DNA of 64,000 nucleotides from Tetmemena sp. SeJ-2015 (GCA_027382625.1 JAJKFJ010020752.1:186001-250000); one strand, 5' to 3'; positions 52,117-62,327 are shown, counted from the stretch's first letter. A program made the numbers and translations. The notes: a model not told the origin generated them from the letters alone.

Positions 52117-53173
52117 ATGACCGACAGGCTTTTCACGCCGCTCAAGGCTGGCGGGATCGAGATGAGGAACCGGGTGGTCATGGCCCCCCTGACCCGCAAC
52201 CGCCCCCTATCAGGGCGATGTGCCGGGCGATCTGCATGTCGAATACTACCGCCAGCGCGCCGGGGCAGGGCTGATCGTGACCGAAGGCTCGCAGATCTCG
52301 CCGCAGGGCAAGGGCTATGCCGATACGCCCGGCATCTATTCGGACGCGCAGTTGGCAGGCTGGAAAAAGGTGACGGATGCCGTCCACGCCAAGGGCGGCA
52401 GGATCGTGATCCAGCTTTGGCATGTCGGACGCATCAGCCACCCGGACCTGCTCGACGGCGGCACGCCTGTCGCGCCTTCGGCCATCCCGGCGGGCTCGCG
52501 CACTTTCGTGAATGGCCAGTTCCTGGAAACCGGCGCGCCACGCGCGTTGACCGAGGCCGAGATTGCCGTGATCGTGCAGGATTACCGCCAGGCCGCCGCC
52601 AATGCGATCCGCGCGGGCTTTGACGGGGTCGAGATCCATGGCGCGAACGGCTATCTGATGACCAGTTCCTGCGCGACACCTCGAACACCCCAGCGAGGGC
52701 ATGGCGGGTGATCCAACCGACCCGCTTCCTGCGCCAGGTGGTGTCGGCTGTGCCGATGAGATCGGTGCGCCGCGGGGGGTCCGCTCTCCCCGGTCGGGCC
52801 AAAAAGCGGCATCGCCGCCGACACCCCCGGCCCGTTGGGCCGGGTGGGCATTTTAACCCCCGGGGCATCGCTCCTCATGGGTCGAAGGCCGACCGGCGGG
52901 CCCCGCGATGGCCCCGGGGGGGATTCGAGCGCTGCGGCCGTTCCCAGGGACCTACCGGCCAACAACGGCTACACGCGCGAGACGGCTGTGAAGGCAGTTG
53001 CCTCTGGGGCTGCGGATGCCGTCGCTTTCGGCAAGCTGTATATCTCGAACCCCGATCTGGCCGAGCGTCTGGCGGCGAATGCGCCCCTGAACCCCCTGCC
53101 GACCGAGGGGCTGTATGGCGGTGGCGCCGAAGGCTACACCGACTATCCTACCCTGGCCGAGGTCAGCGCCTAA
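52117..53173 (+). CDS. Old yellow enzyme-family NADH:flavin oxidoreductase (frame broken)
   Basis: An FMN ene-reductase of the NemA/OYE type. MTDRLFTPLKAGGIEMRNRVVMAPLTRNR, VEYYRQRAGAGLIVTEGSQISPQGKGYADTPGIYSDAQ, IQLWHVGRISHPDLL, AGFDGVEIHGANGYL and NNGYTRETAVKAVASGAADAVAFGKLYISNPDLAERLAANAPLNPLPTEGLYGGG are family blocks. About 352 residues. The section 52680-52960, around the active-site loop, is very error-rich. The ATG at 52117 follows GGGAGA. Its stop overlaps the stop of a convergent gene. Typical substrates are alpha,beta-unsaturated carbonyls, nitro-esters or N-ethylmaleimide. Confidence 0.85.
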
Positions 53174-54201
53174 AGCCCGAAGGGCGCAAGGTCGCGCGCC
53201 TGGCGGGCCTGCAGGACGGTGTCGGTGAAAACCGGATCCCCGCGTTTTCCCATGGGATGGGTCGGCGCACCGGGGTGCGCCGGCTCACAGGTCCACTTGC
53301 AAGGGGTCACCTTGCCTCGCGGAAAGGTCGGTGGCACCGGCGGCAGAGGGCCCTGTCGGGCCTCGGCATGCTCGCGCGGCGATCTCGGCCTTGCCATCGG
53401 AAGGGTGAGGGAAAAGCCCCAGCCCCCAGGGCAAGCCGGCCCCGGGCGTTCGGCGCAGGTGCCGACTTGATCGGTCAGGACACGCTGCACCGGCAGGCGG
53501 CGAACCCGCTCCTCCAGCGCCGCGGCCAGGCGGCGGGTCGGCATGGCCCCAATCGGTCCGAAACCCCCGCAGCGAAGCCAGGGGCCATTCCCGACGCCTG
53601 GACCGCCGGTCGCCCCAGCAGAACCCGGGACGACTTGCCGGTCGATTCCGCCAAAGGATCGGCCGGATGCGCCAGCGCAAGTGATATGCGTTGTCCGCGC
53701 CTGCGCCCATGGCGTGACCCCTGCACGGTGCTTTCACGAATCCCGCGGGGCGAGGGCAGGCCGACCTTTTCCGTCGCGGCTGGCACAAGCTCAAGCAAGG
53801 CCCCGCTTACCGGCAGCGCTGCGACGGTCACGAAGCGCGCAGGTCGGCCGTCTTTGAAAACCGACGGTCCGCGCCCATCCGCCATCGAAGCCTCCGGCCA
53901 GATAATCCAGCGCGAAGCCGGTCTGGAACCGCGACCAGGGCCGAAGGGGCCATCCGCCGCCAGGCCAAGCGCGCCGCAGGTCTCGGGATCGCCCCAGGCA
54001 ATTTCCCACGGATCGACGCCGGGGCCAGCGGGCAGGAACGCCGCCTCCGGCAAGCAAAAGCAGATCAGCCAGCAGCGAAGCCGCCGGGGCGGCGGCCTGT
54101 GCCATGGCGCGACCTGCGGGCATGGCGGCGGCAAGGGGGCAGGCGGCCAGTCCTTGAAGTACCTGGCGGCGGCGCAGGGCGCGGAACGGGTCTTGCGGCA
54201 T
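53170..54201 (-). CDS. Probable Tat-exported protein, unrecognised (degraded)
   Basis: The best start, MPQDPFRALRRRQVLQGLAACPLAAAMPAGRAMAQ at 54201, is a twin-arginine signal peptide with cleavage near AMAQA and AAGGA just before the ATG. A TAG at 53170 gives about 343 codons. Readable fragments are DPWEIAWGDPETCGALGL, FQTGFALDYLAGGFDGGWARTVGF, GRPARFVTVAALPVSGALLELVPAA and the end PVFTDTVLQARQARDLAPFGL. I could not match these to a family. Frame breaks are frequent across the whole length. The gene converges with the OYE gene, their stop codons overlapping. Confidence 0.45.
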
Positions 54202-54490
54202 GGGGTCCTTGATCCTGGTCACAGCAGCGATTTCGCCTGCAGGGTGGTCGCTGCCGAGGGGCGTTGACAAGGATGGTTACCCCGACCTGCCGTCAACCGC
54301 CTGTGACGATCCGCTCTTGCGGCGGTCGGCGCGCGGGTTCACATTGGCGGGCCTATACCAAGGCCCGGGCCCCGCGTCCCGGGCCGCGCTTGAAACCCCC
54401 GCTGCGGGTGCACAAGTTAACAGATCCGCGGGGACGACCGGGTTGCCGATGGTCGGGGTCCGGTCCCGTCTGCCGCAAGTGAAGGATGAC
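54202..54490. other. Divergent promoter region before lon
   Basis: No gene is seen. CTTGAAA at 54389-54395 matches the -35 element of a heat-shock (RpoH) promoter, which would fit lon, but no clear -10 was found. GGCCCGGG ... CCCGGGCC (54363-54385) forms a hairpin. Quality is low here. Confidence 0.35.
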
Positions 54491-56894
54491 ATGATGAACG
54501 AACCCCTGTCCTCCAGCTACCCCGTGTTGCCGCTCCGCGATATCGTGGTTTTCCCGCATATGATCGTGCCGCTCTTCGTGGGCCGCGAAAAATCGGTGCG
54601 GGCACTGGAAGAGGTGATGGCGGACGACAAGCAGATCCTGCTGTCCAGCCAGATCGACCCCAGCGTCGACGATCCGGGCACCGATGCGATCTACCGTGTC
54701 GGCGTGCTTGCCAATGTGCTGCAATTGCTGAAACTTCCCGACGGCACCGTCAAAGTGCTGGTCGAGGGTAAGGCGCGGGTGAAGATCACCGAATTCCTGG
54801 AAAACCCGTCTTTCTTCGAGGCGAATGCGGGCCGCCTGGACGAACAGACCGGCGATACCGCCTCGGTCGACGCGCTGATCCGCGCCGTGGCGGAAGAATT
54901 CGAACGCTACGCCAAGATCAAGAAGAACATCCCCGAAGAGGCGATGTCGGCGGTCAGGAAACGCGCAAACCCCGGCGCGGCTGGCCGATCTTGTCGCCGG
55001 GCATCTGGGCATCGAGGTGGCGCAGAAGCAGGAGCTTCTGGAAACGCTGACCGTCGCCGAGCGGCTGGAAAAGGTCTATGGCCAGATGCAGGGCGAAATG
55101 TCCGTGCTTCAGGTCGAGAAAAAGATCAAATCCCGCGTCAAGACCCAGATGGAAAAGACGCAGCGGGAATACTACCTCAACGAGCAGATGAAGGCGATCC
55201 AGCGCGAGCTGGGCGATGGCGAGGACGGCCAGAACGAAATCAACGAACTCGAAGAGCGCATCCGCAAAACCCAATTGTCCAAGGAAGCCCGCGAAAAAGC
55301 GGATGCCGAGGTCAAGAAGCTGAAATCCATGTCGCCCATGAGCGCCGAGGCGACGGTGGTCCGCAACTACCTCGACTGGCTTCTGGGCGTGCCGTGGGGC
55401 GTGAAAAGCCGGATGAAGAAGGATCTGGGCGCCGCGCAGAAGGTGCTGGATGCCGATCACTACGGTCTGGAAAAGGTCAAGGAACGGATCATCGAATACC
55501 TTGCGGTGCAGGCCCGTTCGGCCAAGCTCAAGGGTCCGATCCTCTGCCTCGTCGGCCCTCCGGGTGTCGGCAAGACCTCGCTTGGCCGGTCGGTCGCGAA
55601 GGCCACGGGCCGCGAATTCATCCGCATCTCGCTTGGCGGCGTGCGTGACGAATCCGAAATCCGCGGCCACCGTCGGACCTATATCGGCTCGATGCCCGGC
55701 AAGATCATCCAGGCGCTGAAAAAGGCGAAAACCACCAATCCGCTCATCCTGCTCGATGAAATCGACAAGATGGGGCAGGATTTCCGTGGCGACCCCGCCT
55801 CGGCCATGCTCGAAGTGCTGGACCCCGAACAGAACGCGACCTTCGTCGACCACTACCTCGAAGTGGAATACGACCTGTCCAACGTGATGTTCATCACCAC
55901 GGCGAACTCTTACAACATGCCCGGCCCCCTACTGGACCGGATGGAGATCATCTCGCGCGCGGTCACGCTGGACGGCCGCGAGATCGCCAAAGGCCATCTC
56001 CTGCCCAAGCAGGTCAAGGCCAACGGGTTGAAGAAGGGCGAGTTCGCGGTTTCGGACGAGGCGCTGACCCATGTGATCCGCTATTACACGCGGGAAGCCG
56101 GGGTGCGGAACCTCGAACGCGAAATCGCCAAACTGGCACGCAAGGCCGTGACCGATATCCTGAAGGGCAAGACCAAGAAGGTCGATGTCACGCCGGACAA
56201 GGCCGAGGAATACCTTGGCGTCCAGCGCCATCGCTATGGTCTGGCCGAGCAGGAAGATCAGGTCGGCGTGGTGACGGGTCTGGCATGGACCAGCGTCGGC
56301 GGTGACCTTTTGTCCATCGAGGCGCTCAAGCTTCCGGGCAAGGGCCGGATGAAGACGACCGGCAAACTTGGCGATGTGATGAAGGAATCGATCGAAGCGG
56401 CGGCCTCATACGTCCGCTCGATCAGCCCCGAGCTTGGGATCAAGCCGCCCAAGTTCGAAACGCTCGACATCCACGTCCACGTCCCCGAAGGCGCCACGCC
56501 CAAGGACGGCCCCTCGGCCGGTCTGGCAATGGTAACCTCGATCGTCTCGGTCCTGACGGGTATCCCCGTCCGCAAGGACATCGCCATGACCGGCGAGGTT
56601 ACCTTGCGCGGCAATGCGCTTGCCATCGGGGGGCTTAAGGAAAAACTGCTGGCCGCCCTTCGCGGGGGGATCAAGACCGTGCTGATCCCGCAGGAAAACG
56701 CCAAGGATCTGGCCGAGATCCCGGAAAATGTGAAGACCGGGCTCAAGATCATTCCGGTCACGCATGTGCGCGAGGTTCTGGCCCAGGCGCTGGTGCGCCA
56801 GCCCGAGCCGGTGGATTGGGACGAGGCGGCCGAGGAAGCCGCCGCTGCCGCCCGCAAGGCGGGGGGCGAGGCCCCGGCCCAGATCGCGCATTGA
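54491..56894 (+). CDS. lon: ATP-dependent protease Lon (one frameshift)
   Basis: Lon degrades misfolded and regulatory proteins in the cytosol. [40 protein letters not shown] starts the substrate-binding domain, and a coiled coil ([30 protein letters not shown]) follows. Walker A is GPPGVGKTS, then [23 protein letters not shown] and LLDEIDKM (Walker B). The protease domain has GPSAGLAM with the catalytic serine and [20 protein letters not shown] with the lysine. About 801 residues. One frame change near 54965 is bridged; from 55017 on the gene is clean. The ATG at 54491 follows GAAGGA; the next ATG three bases on is equally possible. Confidence 0.95.
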
Positions 56895-56914
56895 AGCGCC
56901 ATGACAAGACGAAT

Positions 56915-56947
56915 AGGGCGGCCCCAGCGGGCCGCCCTTCTTTTTTG
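56915..56947 (+). terminator. Rho-independent terminator after lon
   Basis: AGGGCGGCCC, loop CAGC, GGGCCGCCCT, then TCTTTTTTG. It starts 20 bases after the lon stop and is a strong terminator. Confidence 0.88.
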
Positions 56948-56952
56948 TTGCC

Positions 56953-57384
56953 TCAGGCCACCCGGCGCGGCGCGATGCCCAGACGCCGGTAATCCACGGC
57001 CTTGATGCCAAAGGGAAGCCGGACCAGCGCCTCGGGCCGGCAGGTGGCGACCTCGTCGGCCATCACGCCTTGCCAAACCCCGTCAAGGCCCGGATAGCGC
57101 CAGTGGTACAGCGCAAGGCCCTGCGGCGTCATGCCGACCGCACGGATATCCGTCTTGCAGCGCCGGTCGCTGACCACCGGAACCGGGGCGCTGCCATTGC
57201 CTGCCGCCGCGGCGAACATGATAGCGCCATCAGCGGCACCAGAAAATCATGGCTGCCCGAAGACCCGGTCTCGGCCCGCACACCACTCGGGCTCCATCAC
57301 CGGCTCGGCCAGCCCGCCCGCGTGAAGAGGCGGCGACAGAACGCCCAGAACCAGAGCGGAAGACAGCAACAGCGATTTCTTCAT
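56953..57384 (-). CDS. Small secreted protein with an S74-like chaperone motif (frame broken)
   Basis: About 143 residues. MKKSLLLSSALVLGVLSPPLHAGGLAEP is a signal peptide. The C-terminal half, SDRRCKTDIRAVGMTPQGLALYHWRYPGLDGVWQGVMADEVATCRPEALVRLPFGIKAVDYRRLGI, follows the pattern of the Peptidase_S74 intramolecular chaperone domain found at the end of phage tail spikes (SDRRLKTDI, GLMAQEV, VDY). Frame changes lie near 57255. The ATG at 57384 has GGGGAG at six bases. Rhodobacterales have short chromosomal proteins of this type without a phage context; their role is unknown. Confidence 0.65.
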
Positions 57385-57603
57385 GGTCATCTCCCCTGTT
57401 GAGACCGAGAATGCGGCAGCGACATCGGAAAGCGGCCCGGAACGGCAGCGGGCCTTGCGGGCAAGTCTTGCGGGGAAGGGGCGGGCGATCAGTCCTTCCT
57501 GGCCCCGCGCGGCGGATGCGGCGACAAAGCAGGATTCCAGTGGCTTGTTTCCCGCCCGCCGATAGGCTTTCGCCAACGGGGCCTGACCAAAGGGACATGA
57601 GTG

Positions 57604-57987
57604 ATGGCGCGCAAGACGACTTCTGCCGCGGAACCGGCATCCAAGGCCGAACCAGAGGCTGCGGCTGCGGCGGAGGCCCCGACCGCCACCGAAGACGCGG
57701 CGGCGAAAGGCCCCAGCCTAAAGATCAAGGATCTGGTCACCCGCGTCGCCGAGGCGACGGGCGGCAAGCGCAAGGATGTGAAAGAGATGGTCGAGGCCAC
57801 GCTCAAGGTCCTTGGCGATGCCATGGCCAAGGGCGAGGACATGAACCTGCCGGGCTTCGGCCGCACCCGGATCACCCGCAGCGCCGAAAAGGATGGGGCG
57901 GCCCATCTGACGATGAAAGTCCGGCGCGGCGCACATCGGCCAAAACATGTCGATGAGCCTCTTGCAGAGGACGGCGAGGATAGCTAG
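57604..57987 (+). CDS. HU/IHF-like DNA-binding protein
   Basis: 127 residues. An Ala/Glu-rich N-terminal extension of about 40 residues is followed by a bacterial histone fold: IKDLVTRVAEATGGKRKDVKEMVEATLKVLGDAMAKGEDMNLPGFGRTRITR. The strand region after it (KDGAAHLTMKVRRGAHRPK) replaces the longer DNA-binding arms of HU, so DNA bending may differ. The ATG at 57604 is chosen over the GTG one codon earlier. No frame change is seen. It is 24 bases upstream of a tRNA gene. Confidence 0.8.
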   Translation: MARKTTSAAEPASKAEPEAAAAAEAPTATEDAAAKGPSLKIKDLVTRVAEATGGKRKDVKEMVEATLKVLGDAMAKGEDMNLPGFGRTRITRSAEKDGAAHLTMKVRRGAHRPKHVDEPLAEDGEDS

Positions 57988-58011
57988 AAGCACCGCACCG
58001 AATTCAGGTTC

Positions 58012-58086
58012 GGGCGATTAGCTCAGCGGTAGAGCGCTTCGTTCACATCGAAGATGTCAGCGGTTCAAATCCGTTATCGCCCACCA
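58012..58086 (+). tRNA. tRNA-Val (CAC)
   Basis: GGGCGAT pairs with ATCGCCC in the acceptor stem; the D arm GCTCAGCGGTAGAGC is canonical. The anticodon stem CTTCG/CGAAG holds loop TTCACAT with anticodon CAC. The T arm is AGCGGTTCAAATCCGTT. CCA is encoded. Confidence 0.95.
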
Positions 58087-58113
58087 TTCTTTCCGGCCTG
58101 ATGGCCGGGTCAC

Positions 58114-58153
58114 GGGCCGGTGCTGCGGAAAGCAGCACCGGCCCTTTCGATTT
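58114..58153 (+). terminator. Rho-independent terminator after tRNA-Val (CAC)
   Basis: GGGCCGGTGCTGC and GCAGCACCGGCCC form a perfect 13-base stem with loop GGAAA, followed by TTTCGATTT. Confidence 0.88.
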
Positions 58154-58312
58154 GTCCGCGAAAAATCATAATTCTGTCAGTGCCTTGCGGGGTCCGCCGA
58201 ACATGACAGTCCTTGTCATTTGAAGGAATCCCGCGACAGGCGCATCTCTCCTGGCACAGCTTCACCGCCCCATCGGAACAGCAGGGCGCAGAGAGACACA
58301 GGAGAGGATCAG

Positions 58313-59297
58313 ATGAAAATTTCGCATAGCCTTCGCGCTTCGGTTTTCGCCATCGCCGCGGTGCTTGGCGCCCCGGCCCTTGCCCTCGACATCGGCGCGC
58401 AGCGCCCTGACGGCGACAGTGTCAGCCCGGTTGTTGTGGCCGAAGGCCCCGTCGCCATCGCCGTCGTCGCCCCGGTTCTGGGCAGCCCCGCGACCGTCGC
58501 CGACGCCGGCGAGGCTGATGACAAGGGCGAGACGCTGAAAGTTGTCGCCGCCGAAGCCCCGGCCGAAGCGCCCGCCGTGATCGTTCCGGCGCTGGTCGCG
58601 CCGATTGCCGTGCCGCCCGCCTTGCCGGTTGACGTGACGCCACCGCCGCTGCCGCAGATGCCCTCCTATTATGTCGGCATCGACGGCAAGCCGGTCGGCC
58701 CGCTGGACGAAGCCGCGTTGCACGAGTTGGTGGCCAAGGGCAGCTGACCGAAGAGACGCTGGTCTGGACCGACGGCATGTCCGACTGGATCAAGGCCGCC
58801 GATGTTGCCGACCTGGACAAGATTCTCGAGGGCGCGCCGAAATCGGCGGCCCTGGGTACGGGCAAGGGCGACGGCAAGGCCCCGGCCACTGCGCCGGTCG
58901 CGGCTCCCGCCCCGGTCACCGTTGCTGCCGCGCTGCCGGGCACCTGGGAGATCGACGGCATGGTGCCGGTAGACGGGCTGGGCATGGGCGATGCCGAGAT
59001 TGTGCAGGTCTTCAATCCCGACGGCACCTATTCCGCCAATGGCACCATTCTCGCCGTCGTGCCGGGCATGGGCGCCTATCCGGTCGAGATCGTGGTCAGC
59101 ACCGCGGGTCGCTGGAGCGTGGCCGAAGGGCCGGACGGGCAGGGCCAGGTGACGGTGAACGCCACCACCTACGTCTCAATCCCCTCGATGGGTGTGCCCG
59201 TCCAGGTCAATACCGGCACCGACAGTTTCGTGGTGCAGGTGGTGGATGGGCGACGCTGATTGTCGATGGCAGCGAATGGCAGCGCATCAGCGCCTGA
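58313..59297 (+). CDS. Secreted protein with a GYF_2 domain (two frameshifts)
   Basis: About 327 residues. MKISHSLRASVFAIAAVLGAPALALD is a signal peptide. A low-complexity Ala/Val/Pro region follows, then SYYVGIDGKPVGPLDEAALHELVAKG and MSDWIKAADVADL, the GYF_2 (DUF4339) pattern. The C-terminal part (GTWEIDGMVPVDGLGMGDAEIVQVFNPDGTYSANGTI) looks like a small beta domain that recurs in lipocalin-like secreted proteins. Frame changes lie near 58742 and 59250. The corrected end is TLIVDGSEWQRISA. The ATG at 58313 follows GGAGAGG. Function unknown. Confidence 0.75.
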
Positions 59298-59318
59298 GCG
59301 ATGTCACTTCAAGACGAC

Positions 59319-59353
59319 GGCTCCGTCCGAAAGGGTCGGAGCCATGTCATTTT
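59319..59353 (+). terminator. Hairpin after the GYF_2 gene
   Basis: GGCTCCG and CGGAGCC (59319-59325, 59337-59343) enclose 11 bases, followed by ATGTCATTTT. It is a probable terminator with a weak T tract. Confidence 0.5.
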
Positions 59354-59451
59354 CGGTGATCGTCTTCGCCGCTTCAGGACGACCAAATACCTGTCGCTTC
59401 GTCCTGGCCGGGCTTGCATCGCGCACGGCAGACGGCTATCTCGCCCGGATC

Positions 59452-59527
59452 GGGCGGTTAGCTCAGTTGGTAGAGCGTCTCGTTTACACCGAGGTTGTCG
59501 GGGGTTCGAGTCCCTCACCGCCCACCA
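59452..59527 (+). tRNA. tRNA-Val (TAC)
   Basis: GGGCGGT/ACCGCCC acceptor stem, D arm GCTCAGTTGGTAGAGC, anticodon loop TTTACAC with anticodon TAC, T arm with GGTTCGAGTCC, CCA encoded. It is 1.4 kb from the CAC isoacceptor. Confidence 0.95.
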
Positions 59528-59834
59528 TCCGCCGACCAGCGTCGATCTGCCCCGGCTGACGGGCGCGCCGTCCTATTGACCTCCTATGCCAATGCCCGGG
59601 GGCAAGTGATTCGCACCGCGGCCCCACGCCGGATTGTCGATGCTTTGGAAACGGCATGGAGCATTGTTCGTTTCTTGCTAGGTGGACACAATTTCAGGTT
59701 GTCTCAGAGCGCAAGAGATAAGCGCAAGGCTGCAAAATTGGGCAAAACTGTGACGGAATTTGATCTGGATTGCGGCCTGTGCGACTATGATCTTCAGCAA
59801 TTTCATAATCCCCTGTGTGCCAGGAGTAGCCACA
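59528..59834. other. Gene-free stretch after tRNA-Val (TAC)
   Basis: No convincing gene, hairpin or repeat is seen in these 307 bases. They are noticeably less G/C-rich near the 3' end, as expected for a promoter of the next gene. Confidence 0.4.
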
Positions 59835-60411
59835 ATGCTGAGTTTCAAATTTGCCGCTCCGGCGGTCTTTTGTGCGGTCTTGCTTGCAGGTGTTTCGGCG
59901 GCCAACGCGGCGGTCGTTAACTTCAAGTTCGACTTTGAAACCCCGATTACCTCGCCCTTCACCCATGTCGACAACCCGCCACCGGAAGGTCCGGGCAATT
60001 GCCTTGCGGGCGACTGCATCAAAGTGAACAAGAACGGGTTTGACAACATCTCGATCACCTCGCCGCTGCTGTTTTCGGTGAGTTCGTTCTGGTTCCAACT
60101 TCTCGGTGAAGGTGACGACATGCTCGTGACGACGAGCAAGGGTGCCTTCCATCTGCTGGAAAGTGTTTTCGACCACAATAACGGGCATGTTGCCGACTCG
60201 GCCTCGCTGTCTCCGGCGAATTTTGCTCTTATGCAAGACATCACCTTCATCCAGTTCATCATGACAGGTCGGAACGGCAATGGTCGCGTCGACGATGTCG
60301 TTGGCAGCATGACGATGCAAGACGCGCCCCCGGCGACCGTGCGCTGCCGGCGGCGGGGCGCTGCTGCTGGTTTGCGGGTTTGGGCCTGCTGCGCCGCCGC
60401 AAGGCGCCTGA
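59835..60411 (+). CDS. VPLPA-CTERM (PEP-CTERM-like) surface protein
   Basis: About 192 residues. A signal peptide MLSFKFAAPAVFCAVLLAGVSAANA precedes a domain with FDFETPITSPFTHVD and FWFQLLGEGDDMLVTTSKGAFHLLESVFD. After a frame change near 60338, the C-terminus reads PLPAAG, a hydrophobic stretch and GLGLLRRRKA, the VPLPA-CTERM sorting signal. It would be cut and sorted by an exosortase/rhombosortase-type enzyme. The ATG at 59835 follows CAGGAG. The stop (60411) assumes a second indel in the tail. Confidence 0.78.
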
Positions 60412-60450
60412 TCCCGATCCGATAGAACGGCTCGATTGCATGACCATAGA

Positions 60451-60483
60451 CAGGCGGCCCATGGGCCGCCTGTTTTGGTTTGG
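60451..60483 (+). terminator. Rho-independent terminator after the VPLPA-CTERM gene
   Basis: CAGGCGGCCCATGGGCCGCCTG (60451-60472) is a perfect palindrome, followed by TTTTGGTTTG. Confidence 0.8.
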
Positions 60484-60572
60484 GCCCGGATGCGCAGATC
60501 ATGTGCGGGGATGGCGGTTGTCTTTCCGGCGCTGACGCACGACCTTCGGAACCAGGTGACAGGAGGCCTGCG

Positions 60573-61508
60573 ATGAGCTGGAATCCCATTCTCGACCCGA
60601 CGATCCCGATCGGCGATGCCGTCGATGCCATCGAGACGGTGATCGTCCCCCGCGCCCGCGATCTTGGCGGGTTCGAGGTGCGGCGCGCCCTGCCATCGGC
60701 GCAGCGGCAGATGGTCGGCCCCTTCATCTTCTTCGACCAGATGGGTCCCGCCGAATTCCTGACCGGCGATGGCATAGACGTGCGGCCGCATCCGCATATC
60801 GGCCTGGGCACCGTGACCTATCTGATGAAGGGCCGCCTGCATCCACCGCGATTCCCTGGGGACCGATCAGTGGATCGAACCGGGGGCGGTGAACCTGATG
60901 TTCGCGGGCCACGGCATCACCCATTCCGAACGCACCGACGGGGCGGCGCGCCGGGCGCCCTTGTCGATGTTCGGCCTGCAGACCTGGCTTGCCCTGCCCG
61001 AGAGCCGGGAAGAGGATGCGGCGGGCTTCATCCATATCGGCGCGAGGCGCTGCCGGAACTGGAGGGCGAGGGCAAGCAGGTGCGGCTGATCCTGGGCACG
61101 GCCTGGGCGAGAAAGTGCGCTCGAGATGCCTCCGAGGTTTTCTATGCCGATGCGGTCTTTGGCCCCCGGCGCGGCCATCCCGCTGCCGATGACCATGAGG
61201 ATCGCGGCGTCTACGTGCTGGAAGGCACGGTCAGCCAGGGCGGCCAGAGCTTCGAGGCCGGGCGGATGCTGGTCTTCCGGCCGGGCGACCGGGTCTCGGT
61301 GCGGGCCGGGGCGCAGGGCGCGCGGATCATGCTTCTGGGCGGGGCCACGATGGGCGGGCCGCGTTTCATCTGGTGGAATTTCGTCGCCTCGTCGCAGGAA
61401 CGCATCGACGCCGCCAAAGAGGCATGGCGCGCGGGCGACTGGGCGCATGGCCGCTTCCGCCTGCCGCCGGGGGATGACGCCGAATTCATCCCGGCGCCGG
61501 AGCGGTAG
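60573..61508 (+). CDS. Pirin-family protein (two frameshifts)
   Basis: About 311 residues of the pirin bicupin family. RARDLGGFEVRRALPSAQRQMVGPFIFFDQMGPAEF, DVRPHPHIGLGTVTYLMKG (with metal histidines) and MFAGHGITHSERTD are conserved in the first cupin. LPELEGEGKQVRLILGTAW begins the second, and FIWWNFVASSQERIDAAKEAWRAG is the usual end. Frame changes near 60848 and 61045 each revert to the original frame's protein. The ATG at 60573 follows AGGAGG. Some pirins are quercetinases; most bacterial ones have no known substrate. Confidence 0.88.
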   Translation: MSWNPILDPTIPIGDAVDAIETVIVPRARDLGGFEVRRALPSAQRQMVGPFIFFDQMGPAEFLTGDGIDVRPHPHIGLGTVTYLMKGRLHPPRFPGDRSVDRTGGGEPDVRGPRHHPFRTHRRGGAPGALVDVRPADLACPAREPGRGCGGLHPYRREALPELEGEGKQVRLILGTAWARKCARDASEVFYADAVFGPRRGHPAADDHEDRGVYVLEGTVSQGGQSFEAGRMLVFRPGDRVSVRAGAQGARIMLLGGATMGGPRFIWWNFVASSQERIDAAKEAWRAGDWAHGRFRLPPGDDAEFIPAPER

Positions 61509-61793
61509 TTCCGGGGCGAGGGGGCCGGTGGCGGCTGCCCTGTGCCGGGGGATTCGGGAAGTCTCTGCCTTGGCCCCGCGCCTTTCAAATGCCCCCGGCA
61601 CTCGCAGCCAGCCAACCCGTCCGGGCTGTTTTGGCCTGATCTTTCCGGGCGATGGCTGCGGCATGGCCAGAAGCTGCGAGACGGGGCAGGGTGGGCCGCG
61701 GGAATTTTCGCGGACGAATATTTTGGCATTCCGCGCTTGACGGCGCCCGCCCCCGCGTATCTACCCCCCACGCCCGGCAGCCGGGATGGATGT

Positions 61794-61870
61794 GCGGTTG
61801 TAGCTCAGTTGGTTAGAGTACCGGCCTGTCACGCCGGGGGTCGCGGGTTCGAGCCCCGTCAACCGCGCCA
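61794..61870 (+). tRNA. tRNA-Asp (GTC), first copy
   Basis: GCGGTTG/CAACCGC acceptor stem, D arm GCTCAGTTGGTTAGAGT, anticodon loop CTGTCAC with anticodon GTC, T arm GCGGGTTCGAGCCCCGT, CCA encoded. Confidence 0.95.
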
Positions 61871-61895
61871 CAGCCCTCCCTCCCGAACGTATTGC

Positions 61896-61972
61896 GCGGT
61901 TGTAGCTCAGTTGGTTAGAGTACCGGCCTGTCACGCCGGGGGTCGCGGGTTCGAGCCCCGTCAACCGCGCCA
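61896..61972 (+). tRNA. tRNA-Asp (GTC), second copy
   Basis: Identical over all 77 bases to the copy at 61794-61870, 25 bases downstream. Only the spacer differs, so the pair is a recent or homogenised tandem duplication. Confidence 0.95.
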
Positions 61973-62327
61973 CTTTCCCCCTTTAAAACTGTGGTCCCCG
62001 AATTGTCCCACGCAGGGACATTGGGCCGTACCATGTGATTTCAATGGCTTGCCAGACGGGGATTCACAGATTCTTAACCTCTGCGCCCTGGCTTGGGCGA
62101 TCACGAAAACCTCACGCCGATCTCCCGCGCCATCGCGGCGGATCAAGCCTAGCGGAGGGGGATTTCGCGACTCGCGCCGCGGCGCTAGCTTCTGCCTCGC
62201 ACGGAACAGAGCCTGCCGGACGGTCGCGCCAAGATGCCAGACCGCCGACGCGAACAGGCCCGGCGTCCCGTGCAGGAGGAAGGCCGGTCAGGCCGCGCGC
62301 CACCGGCCCCGTTTCGGGATGAACTTC
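61973..62327. other. Gene-free stretch after the tRNA-Asp pair
   Basis: No convincing gene is found in these 355 bases. TGTCCC/GGGACA (62002-62019) can form a short hairpin, which may be the tRNA terminator, but there is no T tract. Confidence 0.4.
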
